Shown: piece after piece, positions 1 to 12,974 of the stretch
Layout of the letters: every line of letters starts with the position of its first letter
How positions within the stretch are numbered: position 1 is the stretch's first letter
Origin: Sinohyriopsis cumingii
Taxonomy: Eukaryota; Mollusca; Bivalvia; Unionida; Unionidae
Length of the DNA stretch: 64,000 nucleotides
Direction: 5' to 3'
Assembly (NCBI GenBank): GCA_028554795.2
Contig: CM068841.1
Location: forward strand, 22,456,308 to 22,520,307
Translations under genes and position numbers: made by a program
Notes under the pieces: model-generated
Databases searched by the model: none
The model's input: only the letters and a program-made list of their open reading frames with translations
Told to the model about the DNA's origin: nothing

Positions 1-262
1 GCAGTGTGGCAGTTTATAGTGATGGCTAGCACTTGGGCATCATGCCACAGACATGTAGCATCATGTCCCACCCAGTTGCATTATCCTGACACCAGGCCGA
101 CCAGTCCTAACTCTAGCGTCTTAATTCTGAGCCCCTAGCAAGGCAGTTGTTAGTACCATTTTTATAAGTCTTTGGTATGACTCAGCCAGGGCTCAAACCC
201 ACAACCTCATGCATCCACCTCGGATGCTGTAATCATTAGGCCACTGGAACAGTCAAGTAAAG
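1..262 (-). mobile_element. SINE family B copy, cut by window edge
   Basis: The reverse complement carries a tRNA-like head (TGGCCTAATGATTACAG and a GGTTTGAGCCC-like box B), then the body shared with copies at 22845, 26608, 39905, 46412 and 57558. The body includes a CTGGTCGGCCTGGTGTCAGG core and a GGGTGGGACATGATGC block. Its 3' end is cut off by the window start. Confidence 0.85.
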
Positions 263-308
263 AGGGAATTCATCAATATCGGAAATATTTCAGTGAGGGA
301 CTTAGTTT

Positions 309-331
309 TCTCTCTCTCTCTCTCTCTCTCT
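309..331. repeat. (TC)n microsatellite
   Basis: Uninterrupted CT dinucleotide run of about 11 units, upstream of the first AKR exon seen here. Confidence 0.95.
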
Positions 332-977
332 TAGCCAGTTCCTAAAGCCTTATCTACCTAGTCATTTATCTCTCAGCTTTTATAAGTGTACATGGCTAAC
401 TTTGTTATTTTAACTACTGTATATCTGCATTCTAATGGTTCCTTTTTTGCTATCTATTTATCTCTACTGTGTACATATATTTTTTAGGATCACTTAAATT
501 ATTAAGATATTGTTTTAAGGTACAAACAAAAATAAAAATAAAATGAAAGTTCTATATCCATACAATAAATATAATGTGATTTTCATAAAATATCCTACCG
601 ATATATTCTATTTTGCCATACTTTTTACTTTAGTTGGGATATTTTATTTTCATATTTTGGGGCAAGCTGAAATCAGCCAGGAGAAAGTTCAGTTTTTTAA
701 TCAGCCTGCCCTTAGCAAATTGACTTTTATAAAATTTAGAAAGCCATACATACAGCTCTACCTTATTATAATGCATTAGTTGGGGTTTGTAGTCCAGTTC
801 AGGTAGTGTTTTAATTTTGGTCATGGAGTCCATACTGGTACTGTATTGTATCGCATTGCATAGATCAAGGAAGAGCTTTACTTACTTGACAAGAAAAGGC
901 ATAGATGCAACTGACATAAATTTCAGGGTTTCCTTTTATCCCTAACCAAGAAGCTGAGCTTTGGGGTAGAGGTTTGA

Positions 978-1041
978 GAATATGTGAGCAGAGGTTGAGG
1001 ATATGTGGGTGGAGGTTGAGGATATGTGGGTGGAGGTTAAG
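978..1041. repeat. 21-bp tandem repeat, 3 copies
   Basis: Three units of GATATGTGGGTGGAGGTTGAG with 2-4 differences. The rest of 263-1182 is AT-rich with no recognisable exon. It is presumably the intron before the first AKR exon in the window. Confidence 0.85.
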
Positions 1042-1182
1042 GGTAAGTGTTTTACAAAAACAGAACTCAAGGTTATAGTCAGACAATTACAGTTTTGAGT
1101 GTCATAATGTAATATAGGTACATTTATTTGTATATCATTAATCTTGCTTGCTTGTTGTTTTTATTTTCTTCTCCTTTTTTAG

Positions 1183-1245
1183 GAATCAAAGGCTATTGTG
1201 GACAAAGCCTTAGAATGTGGAATCAATTTCTTCGACACTGCAGAG
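1183..1245 (+). CDS. AKR exon a (first in window)
   Basis: Polypyrimidine tract and AG at 1181-1182, donor GTACAG at 1246. The 63 nt are read in phase 0 as ESKAIVDKALECG then INFFDTAE. FFDTAE carries the catalytic Asp of the AKR tetrad. Because the exon begins in phase 0 and inside the family's first helix, at least one upstream exon must exist to the left of the window. Confidence 0.93.
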
Positions 1246-2545
1246 GTACAGTGAGAAATTTATATTTTGATAATTCCTTTGCTTGTTCTTAATGTTTCAT
1301 TGAGCCGGTGCCCATTATCGTTTAGAATGTATAAAAGGTTTATTTGCTTTATTGATGTTTTCTTCTTGGTGGAATAAAAACAAAAATATGTAAAGAAATA
1401 TGCCAACCAGTGAGTATGATACTAATAATTAATGTTTGATCACCCCGTAACAGTGCAAGAGAATATAGCAGTTTTTCTCTTGTACAATTTCAAAATGGAA
1501 TCATTTGTGGATTCTGGTGTAGTTGATCAAGGCATGCTAGAATCACATTGAGGAGCTTTCGTGACTTAGCTCTCTCACAAGTAACAGCAAACAGAATCTA
1601 TGAAGGTGCAGTCCCCCTGTCAGTTGACTCAAACTACAGTTCTTCCACATTGGTTTGATTTTTCTAATGTCTTAATAGCATGATCTTCTTTGGACCTACA
1701 TTCTACGGGCATCTCGAGTACATTGCCAGGAATCAAAATGAATAATACTGCAATGTTTACCAAAATTTCTACACAGTTTACAAAACCCAAACAATGCTGT
1801 TTAATTGAAATTATCTGAAACTCAACCTTTCCCACCTTCTACATCTTAGGCTCACTGAACAGCTGATTGATTCACTCAGCTTGTATTTATTTGCTTTTGC
1901 CTCTTATTATGACAGGATTCAGTATATAAGATATGACGCAGAAAATATATCCAACAGTCTAGGTAAAATATCACTAAAATGATTGTGATTTTTTTTTCCT
2001 ACTGACTCATCCAAGTATAAAAAGAAAAAAGCAGACAAAGCAATTAGATGCATTGTGTGGACATGCTCCTGGGATGTTTTTGTTAGATTTGCAATGACTA
2101 AAAAGCCATATGATTATTTAAAAGCTTGAAACGGATGAAACATAAATCAAAGGTTTTGTTAACAAATGTTTCTCAAAGGTGAATAACGCAGTCTGAATAC
2201 AATTTTATCAGTAATGTTAGTAAACCAACCTGATGTGTAATGAGTGCTATAACTGGTTCTTGTAAACTTTACATTTTCCTTGAGATGTCACATTTGATAT
2301 GAAAATTTTATTTTTATCAACAAAACTTTTTGTCAGAAAAGCCTAGAAATGAACCTCTTAAGCAAAAATATAGAAATCAGACACCCAAGTCCATGCTTAT
2401 TGATATGTTTACCAATTTTGTAAAGATTTACAAGAGGTAAATTAAACTAAGCCATTTACACATGTAAATGTTGTAGCTTTATACGTCAAGTGAGGTAAAT
2501 TGGTCCCAGGTGGCCAGGTGGTCTAAACTACCTATCTTGCTTTTA

Positions 2546-2582
<37 letters not shown>

Positions 2583-5500
2583 CTTGATATCATCTCAGAG
2601 TAAAGGTGATGCCAAACATTTTGCAGAAATCTAATTTTGTTTTTAAGTTTTAAAAAAATTAATATTGATTTTGTTGCATTAAATATGCTCAGAAAAATAT
2701 ATAGAATTATTTTGTTGTAATTATCACAAGTTGTAGCAAACAGAATTATTTTCATTTGAAATGACTGTACTGTCAGTACTTTGACAGTTTTGCATGTTTG
2801 GTTCATTTTAGAATGATGTCAAACATAAGATGACTATGACAAGGGAGGTAATGCATTGGTACTTTTTCAGTCAGACTTGTCACTAATTTTAGTACTTAAT
2901 ATCTGGAATTCTATCAAAGAACAGTGTATGTATGTTTGTGAACTTATTTAGTATGACACAGTTACTGAGATCACATTTTTTAGCAGCAAAAAGCCAAAGC
3001 TGCTAATTTATGGAAGGGTATAAATCATTAAGGATATACAATGGTTAGATATACTTTTTGATTGATTTCATCATTTTCATTTGCAAAACTGTGTTCTTAA
3101 AATTCTATATTAAATGTACATTTTAATTTTTTTAAATTATTTCATAGGAGACAAAGGTAGCAGTCACATCAACTTGTATCTAATCACTTCTAGAGTTGAT
3201 AGTGCCTTGCCATACTATGTTACGTGTGACATCATATGAATAACATAATGATGTATGCTGGACAGTAAACGTTGATTTTACATGGTAAAAATTGATGTTA
3301 CAAAAGCAGATATCGTGATGTGTTGTGTTGGTGTTATTAAAATGTACCATCTGTGTTGCAGGGTTATGCTGGGTCAGAGGAAGTTCTGGGAAAATGTCTT
3401 GAAGGAAGGAGGAGAGATGCCATTATTGCAACCAAATTTGGATTCCGGGATGGCATCACCACTCCTCCATATTCGGCAGTCCAAATTGATGAGGCAGTAA
3501 CAAAAAGTTTGCAAAAGCTGCAGACAGATTATATTGATTTGCTACAGGTATTTTCATAGTTTAAGCAGACTCAGCTCACTGCCACTATTGGTATTATTTC
3601 TCATATTTGTACTGAGTATGATTACACACTAAACACAGATTTAAAATACTGTCATTTCATTTATACTTCTTGGTTTACATTTTTGTGGTTTTGGAAAAAT
3701 ATATACTTTTTAATTTATACTTGAATGTGTGAATTATATAAAGGATTTGATGTCTCCAAAGATGGATCATTCTTTATTGGGTTCTTAAATCTGTTAAGAA
3801 AATTTCATATCCCAATTAATAACGTCATGGTAAACACTCTCCTAAATATGAAATTTAACTGGTACACCAGTAATCAAACTATGTGATTTAACTGGTATAT
3901 CAGTAATTGGAATATAAAATTTAACATGTATACCAGTAATCAAAATAGAAATTTAACTGGTGTACCAGTAATTGGAAGGTGAAATTTAACTGGTATACCT
4001 GTAATCAGAATATGAAATTTAACTAGTGTACCAGTAATCAGAACATGAAATTTAACTGGTATACCTGTAATCAGAATATGAAATTTAACTGGTGTACTAG
4101 TAATTAGAACATGAAATTTAACTGGTATACCAGTAATCAGAATATGAAATTTAACTGGTATACCTGTAATCAGAACATGAAATTTAACTGATATACCAGT
4201 AATCAGAACATGAAATTTAACTGATATACCAGTAATTGGAATATGAAATTTAACTGGTATACCTGTAATCAGAATATGAAATTTAACTGGTGTACCAGTA
4301 ATTGGAAGATGAAATTTAGTAGGTATACCAGTAATTGGAATATGAAATTTAACTGGTATACCAGCAATCAAAATAGAAATTTAACTGATATACCAGTAAT
4401 CAGAATATGAAATTTAACTGGTATACCAGCAGTCAAAATAGAAATTTAACTGGTGTACCAGTAATGGGAATATGAAATTTAACTGGTATAACAGTAATCG
4501 GAATATGAAATTTAACTGGTATACCAGTAATCAGAACATGAAATTTAACTTATATACCAGTAATCAGAATATGAAATTTAACTGGTATACCTGTAATCAG
4601 AACATGAAATTTAACTGGTGTACCAGTAATCAGAATATGAAATTTAACTGGTATACCTGTAATCAGAACATGAAATTTAACTGGTGTACCAGTAATCAGA
4701 ATATGAAATTTAGTAGGTATACCAGTAATTGGAATATGAAATTTAACTGGTATACCAGTAATCAAAATATGAAATTTAACTGGTGTACCAGTAATTGGAA
4801 TATGAAATTTAGTAGGTATACCAGTAATTGGAATATGAAATTTAACTGCTATACCAGCAATCAAAATAGAAATTTAACTGATATACCAGTAATCAGAATA
4901 TGAAATTTAACTGGTATACCTGTAATCAGAATATGAAATTTAACTGGTGTACCAGTAATTGGAATATGAAATTTAGTAGGTATACCAGTAATTGGAATAT
5001 GAAATTTAACTGCTATACCAGCAATCAAAATAGAAATTTAACTGGTATACCAGTAATCAGAATATGAAATTTAACTGGTATACCAGTAATCAGAATATCA
5101 CTTTCCTTTATGGATTAATCATGGATTTAGATTGTTTATCAAATAGCAAATTTGCTGCTGAAATTTTTAATTTGCTACTAGAGTTAAATATATATATTTT
5201 TTTAATGGTTACCCTGGCTTTTATGGTGTTAGACTCAATGTCTTTGGTGAATGAATGGTGATTACTCAGGAATAGGGAAATATTGCCAAATCCCTTGCCA
5301 TAAATTCTGGACAATATTTTGAGAAACTTTATGAATTTACATGAATGCAGAAAATGTAAGAGGTTTTGAATCATATCTGTAATTCTTAAGATTACTATTT
5401 TTTTCCTTTTGAAGTGACTGCCTGCATCCAGCAAGTAAAAGTTGATTTCTGACTTTATGTAATGTATATTAACAAACACTGTCCCAAGAGCCTGTAAAAT

Positions 5501-8500
5501 ATTCTTACTCCCATAACCTTATTTTAGACCCACTTCCCAAGTTTCATCGCCAATATGGATGAGGCATTGGAAGAACTCAAGAGGCAGCAAGCCAGGGGCA
5601 GAATCCGCCACTTTGGGGTGTGCAACTTTGGGCCCAAAAACTTGAATGACATCATGGCCAAGGGAGTCAAACCAGTTTCATGTCAGGTTTGTAAGTGGCA
5701 ATACGTGTGTCCTTCATTATAGCATTTCTTTATAATGCTTTCAAATTATAACATAGTTATGCCATGAACTGCTTTTGTGTGTGCATGTGTGTGTTTGAGA
5801 GAGAATATACTTGTTATGTAGCTGAAGATGCCTTGGCTTTGGCCATTTGTTGTTTTGGATGCTTGATATTCGTGCTACAGTCCATAACGCAAAATTTTAT
5901 TGGAGTCTTTCCAGTCTAGTTCACTTTGATCTGGAAGTGTCCGTAAGAGTCATTCAAATGAAACTTTATCATGATGCACCACAACTAAATGTGATTTCAA
6001 ACTTTAATAATGTTCATAAAAGCTACTTCTCTTTCTCCTTGACAGATGGCACTGCTTATATTTTTTGTATTTAAAAAATGCCACTTTATTGCAGTATATA
6101 GTTGTATTAAAATGATGCTGATACAACATCCTAAATGGCTGTTTTGATGACCATCCTGAAAATCATGATATGGCTACTTGTCCTAACAGATGGGGTTTAC
6201 ACTAAAACAATAGCATAATGTAGCAGGTGTGGAATGAACATGGTACTCTTTGACCACACCATATTGGTCAGCTTGATATCTTGTTTTCGTCACTCCTTGC
6301 ATATGAATGGTGGCATTAATATAGGATATAGTCTGCTACCTCAAGGCTAGTAGTTTTCATAATTTCACTAGTCATATTGCTAGTAGACTGGTAGTTTTCA
6401 TAATTTCACTAGTCTTATTTCTAGTAGATTTCCTTTTAGACGGGTAGTTTTCATAATTTCAATAGTCATATTGGCTAGTTAATCTCAGTATGTGTATGAC
6501 ATTATTTTGTCAAAAGGGGCTAGTGAAGATTCAACAGGACTTGTAAATTTCTGCCTACTAATCCTTCTGGCAGCAAAGAATCTATGTTAATTCTTGGCCT
6601 AGCAATATGCAGTTGGTTGTCAGTGAAAACTTTTGTAGTTCTAAACACCAGCATCTTTGCTCTGAAGGAAGTTTGAAAACCAGACCTAAGTTACTTTGGG
6701 CTGAAGTCAAAGGTGATTGCTTGGATTTTTGTACTTCACTGAGCTTATGAACACTGTGACTTGTACATGTACAAGAGAATTTTGGCCAGACTTTATATAT
6801 AGTTGCAGTCCAATGAACAAGGATTAAGGTAAACACTCCAACATTGATTTAAAGGTCAAAGGTGTTGACTTAGAGTAACACAAACAAGTTTGAATTGATC
6901 TTTATCAAACCCAGTTTGTGGATGTATCTGATGAAATATTTAATTGATACTGCATACTGACAAGACTGCGATGTAGTGAAAGAAACTATAAAGTTTCCTT
7001 CAAATAACATTGTTTTGTTCTTTTTTCCCCTAAAATTATTTAACTATAGATTTAACCAAACATAGCATGTATAGATACCTTGACATTGTCAGAAACATGT
7101 TCAGGGATTTTCCATCCATGATATCAGGTACATGGTAAGAGGCCATGGTAAATAAAATTGTACTGTATTTACAGGTTCTTGTGAATACATTAATTTTGGT
7201 ATGTTTGAGTTTCTTAAGAATCTCAAAGATAGTTTCAATTTTCAGCAGTTAAGAAGACTAAATGGACAGAAGAAATAATAGCATGACAGATTCCTGGAAA
7301 TTCTTGTCAGTGAGTAGAGCATCAGTCCCTTCAAATCTGGGCCCCCTTCTGAACCTGTTTCTGACTCCCTTTTGATGCAAATGAGGCTGCCAGTCACTGC
7401 TTTAGTGCTTTAAATCTGGGCCCCCTTATGAACCTGTTTCTGACTCTCTTTTGACGTGCAAGTGAGGTTGCCAGTCATTGCTTTAGTACTTTAAATCTGG
7501 GCCCCCTTCTGAACCTGTTTCTGACTCCCTTTTGATGCAAATGAGGCTGCCAGTCACTGCTTTAGTGCTTTAAATCTGGGCCCCCTTATGAACCTGTTTC
7601 TGACTCCCTTTTGATGCAAGTGAGGCTGCCAGTCACTGCTTTAGCGCTTTAAATCTGGGCCCCCCTTCTGAACCTGTTTCTGACTCCCTTTTGATGTACA
7701 AGTGAGGTTGCCAGTCGTTTCTTTAGTGCTTTAAATCTGGCCCCCCTTATGAACCTGTTTCTGACTCCTTTTTGATGTGCAAGTGAGGCTGCCAGTCACT
7801 GCTTTAGTGCTTTAAATCTGGGCCCCCTTATGAACCTGTTTCTGACTCCCTTTTGACGTGCAAGTGAGGTTGCCAATCATAGCTTTAGTGCTTTAAATCT
7901 GGGCCCCCTTCTGAACCTGTTTCTGACTCTCTTTTGATGTGCAAGTGAGGCTGCCAGACATTGCTTTAGTGCTTTAAATCTGGGCCCCCTTCTGAACCTG
8001 TTTCTGACTCCCTTTTGATGTGTAAGTCAGGCTGCCAAGTCACTGCTTTAGTGCTTTAAATCAAAAGACAAAAAAACAGCAGGGTACAACAAGATAAAAT
8101 ACAAAACATAAAGATGTATAAAAAAAATCTGTAGAATGTACGTACTTGGCCGAGATCGTGGGTCCCAAAAATATTACAAATATGCCAAAATTTGAATAAA
8201 TGTAAACAACTTGTTCTGGTTGCATGCTCTTGAGCTTATCTTTAACGAATATTTATAAAACTAACCTCAGAGGTTCATATTTGAGTTTAACATGAGAAAA
8301 ACAACACATTGAAAAAGATGCACATATAACTTGGTGTCTTATTTTTGCACAGATTACAAGTGGATATAGGCAAAAACAAGAATAATTATACATGATTATT
8401 CATTTAACAGCATTTTTAACGGAAACTTTTCTGTGAAACTTGACATAAGGGAGTAATTTGACATATAATGAACATACATAATTGGACACCATTATCTTTA

Positions 8501-11500
8501 GAACATACACAAGATTAACTTTTTCCTACTTAAAAGATCAGATTTTTTTTAAAAAAAATTAATCTGATTTGTGCTATTTGCCAGTATTCATTAGTCAGGT
8601 ATACACATGTGGGGAAAAAAAAACATGTTAATTAACCATATTTTATTTAAAAAGTACATTTATTATGCGTATAACTTGGACACAGAATACCAATTAAGAT
8701 GGCAATGATCTATAAATATTCCAATAAATTAAAACATGTGATGCTGGAAATTCCATAACATCATAAAAAATATAAATAGAAGCAAAATAAAGTGGAGAGA
8801 AAATATGTAGTTAGTCAAACAGTTCTGCATATAACTAGAGATAACAGAGATAATGAACTTAGTATTAGTTATTAGCATTACCAAAAACTATAGCCCAGAA
8901 GATATAGTCAAAGCACATAGTACTTGCTGCACATGGACAGATTTTGCTGCTGCATTAAGTATAAGTACAAAAGCGTTTAGTAAATCCTAAGTTAAATGCA
9001 GCTCTTATAATGCAAAAACACTAATATGGTATGTTGTTCAAGAAACACAGCCTGCCACATAACCACCATTTTTGCAAATTGAACCAACCTACATAAATCT
9101 ACAGTGAAAGAACATCCCTTCTTCCGAAACACCAATTCTAACATTAAAGTTACTTCAACCAACTATCTAATTTAACTATGTTACCTTTGATTCAGATGAA
9201 ACTTGTGCTACCTGAACAAAATTGGTGTGGCCGAGTGGTCTAAAGTGCTCTCCATTACGGATCACTGCCATCTCACCTCAGTCTGCGTGGGTTCGAGTCT
9301 CGGATTTGGCCAATGTGGCTATGTGAGAAAGCTTGCCAGTAGCTTCTCGAGGGTCGGTGGTTCTTTCCGGGAATTTCCCGGGTTCTTCCTCCACGAATAA
9401 TACTGGCCCCCGTGTATAGCCTATCATGTGCTGAAAAATGGCGTTAAACCCAACAACAACAAAAACAAAATTGGTGCTCCTCTGATTGTAGTCACATTTG
9501 GTTCCACATAAAACAATTTTGGAACTATGCGCACACAAACAATGTGCAGGTGTTTGTAGACAAATGGTAATGTCTGTGCATGTTTTAATAATGAATGGTA
9601 GATTCATGCAGTAGCTGCAGTCTTTATGTTTAGAGAACAATATGAGCGCCACAATAAAAGGTCTCCATGCAAACAGATGGATTACATATATAATGTTGCA
9701 GACCCAAAATTCAGTACATTGAAATTACTTGTAATTTCAAAATATGAACCTTTATTATGGGCAGTATCTGTGTAATGAAATGGTTTTAGCATGTTTTATT
9801 ATCTGTGGGCTATTATTTTCTTCTTGTTGTCTTTGTTGTAATTATACAGGACAATAAATAGTATACGGTCTGGTGGACATGACGAGTTATTTGTGTGACT
9901 AATATTTCTGGGTCTTAAAGTTTGCAAAATTTTAAAGGTATGTTTTTGTGGCCTCTGATTATATAATATTTTGTCTTTAGTAAGTTCATAATAATGCATT
10001 TTGTTGCTCTTTGATAAAATTACATAGAGCTGCTTCAACGAAAGTGATGATGATGTAACAAGATGGCAGTAAAATAATAACCCAAATTTTCTATAAAAAA
10101 TTGCTCTCATCAAAAGATGCCAAAATTATGATAGCTGGATGTTTTTGCTGGAGGTATTTTAATTATTACTGCAATTATGTATCTACATCTGGTTGCTCTA
10201 AGATAAACTTTTATCATATTATATTTACTCTAAAGTCAATCAATAGCAGAGGTACCCATGATCTTGGCCAAGCACATATTTAAAATAACAAATTATGGTA
10301 ACATGTCTAAAATTCTTAAAACCTGACTAAAGTTTCTTGTATCAACTGCATTCCCTTAAAAATTCCAATATTTTCTTCGGTGATATAGTTTTATAAAGTT
10401 TCTTCAAGTAGTTCATATCAAAATTACTTAGTTTCACAAGGTGGAAATGACACTGAACAAAAATGTGCTTCTCTGGCAGGGTACATAACTCTCAAGGTTC
10501 ACCCTTCAGTAGGTAAGCACGAGTCACATGCATGTGTCCAAGTGCACACCACCACCTCATCTCTCGTTTTGTTCAATACAGTGGATGCCACTAACCTATA
10601 ACAGGTTTGGTGTTCTGAAGTTTATGGAGTTTTCCTTTCACATATTTTGCCAAGTTTGTTGAACATGCTAATTTAAACAGTATTTCAAATCTGCATATGG
10701 AATCTTTCATTCAGAAATGGGTGACTACAGGATATGGAATCTTCCTTTCAGAAATGGGTGACTACAGGGCAGCTTTGTCTCCCGTTTCATTTCTTTTTAT
10801 GCCAGTGTGACTTCAGAACACTTTTCCCAGATTGTATGAGAACATCATGTTTCTCTAATATCTGTGATATTAACAGGTTGTCATATTTAATATTCTGCAA
10901 GGCATTCAATTTCATTATGTTAGTGTGGGCATATGTGTTGTATTAATCAACACATATTTTGCTTTTTCATAATTTGCAGCTTGGTTACAGTTTGCTGTGG
11001 CGTTCAGCAGAGCATGAGGTGATTCCAATCTGCAGAGAGAATGACATTAACCTCCTGGCCTATTCCCCACTACAACAGGGGCTTCTCAGTGGCAAATACA
11101 TGAAGCTTGAAGATCTACCTGAGGGGCGACGCAGGGGGAAGCTTTTCTCAGCTGAAAGGTATTCTTGATCTTGATCTTTTTCATCTCCATATAGCAGATA
11201 TGAGACATAAATATTATTTTTTTCATGGCAGCGTCACAACTTTAGATGATATTCCTTGAACCAAAGATTAAACCATTTCTTCTGTATTTTTATTCTTTTT
11301 AACTTTGATTATTGAAACTACCTCTGATGGTCTTCAAAACTCAACTCACCAAATTTTTTAAAGAAATATACTGATAATTACAACGAATACATTTAAACAT
11401 TAGGAGAGAAATGCATTAAATTAATCAGTGTCAGAAGAGAAAATGTGGCAACATTGGTATATTTTAATAAACTAAATTTATTAAGCAGTCATTTGCAGAT

Positions 11501-11671
11501 TTGAAACAAGTGAAGAAAAAGAAAAAGAACTGCATAGCCTAGAGTATATTAAAGGAATACATGATATTGCATTTACATTGAATTATCTGCTTCCAAGAAT
11601 GTTGAGCTAAAATTACAAAGAAAGCTTCTGTATTTAAATGTACCAGTTAGAATCAAAGTATCCATACAAAT

Positions 11672-11742
<71 letters not shown>

Positions 11743-12249
11743 TTGTTTTATTCTTTGCTTTAATATTCAGAATATTTAGCATCATCTGAAAATTTCTTCT
11801 CAAATCCTGTGGCCATATTCATTTTTGTCCATTGAAACAAGTCAGTTTTGGCATAGTAACTATCATGAATATGAAATACATCATCACAGGAAGTAACTCA
11901 TCGACATAGTGAAAGACTGACCATGTGAGAGAAGACTGGAGCCTCAGTGGCCCATAATTCATGCCAAAAGGTCAGCTGGTGGATTTAGTGGATACCATTA
12001 TGACATTTATTTACATAACTTAAAGGAGATGAAGTATGAAAATTGCACTGACCTATCATACAGGTTATATAGAACATGGCACATACATTATCCAAATGAA
12101 CTTGACTTGTGGGCTATACCCTCTTGTAGGGTTAAATTGTATATGTATAATGTGGTGCTGTGCTGTAACGAGACTAAAACCAAAACTAAAGCTGTACTTG
12201 TAACAAGATGACAAATTCTCCTTTGTAAGCTTAGGCTTTATAATGCGTA

Positions 12250-12284
<35 letters not shown>

Positions 12285-12907
12285 CTACAGTTAATAACAA
12301 TGTCTTTTAAAATGCTTAAGAAAATGTATTTTTTCAATTGGACATCAGTTTTATATGGTCTTTTGCAGTTAGTCTCTTGAGAAAAATTCTCACCCTTGCT
12401 TTCATCATTTTCAGCACAAAACTGTCTCGACATGGACAAACTGGTGCTGAAGCAGAAATGTTTGAGGTTTGAATTTCATCTCTAGCATTCATTACACAGT
12501 GATGAATAGTTAACATCTTTTTCTCTCTTTTCTTCCCATGATCTATAATGCTAATTAAATTATCTGATGTATCATGGTATCATTTAGCATGTAAACTCCA
12601 TCACAGATATTGCTACATTGCAAGTGCTTTCTGTTTGTGCTTCCTTTCTTTAACAGAAAAATAGTCCTTCATTAAAAATTTTTGTTAAGGTTTTTTTTTT
12701 GCGAATTAGTTCATGGCAATGAAAACAAGAATGACAGTTGGACATTTAAGATATGTTAAAACATTCTAAGATCATTAAGCAAAAAAACGTTAACAGGGGA
12801 TGACGAGGTAGACTTGAATATTTGGGAGAAGTGACTTCTCCTTTTGGACAGAACAGGGAGACGTGAGAGCTGAACAGGGAGAAGTGGGAACAAAGCAAGA
12901 CATGCAA

Positions 12908-12974
<67 letters not shown>

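Noticed and set aside
3940-4371. 143-residue minus-strand frame (and the plus-strand 4472-4903 frame) of 11-residue repeats
   Set aside because: Both are by-products of the 33-bp intronic minisatellite, open in both directions because the unit is divisible by three.
9229-9300. tRNA gene
   Set aside because: Box A and B are good, but the sequence is the head of a repeated SINE with body, tail and target duplication; no separate mature tRNA can be defined.
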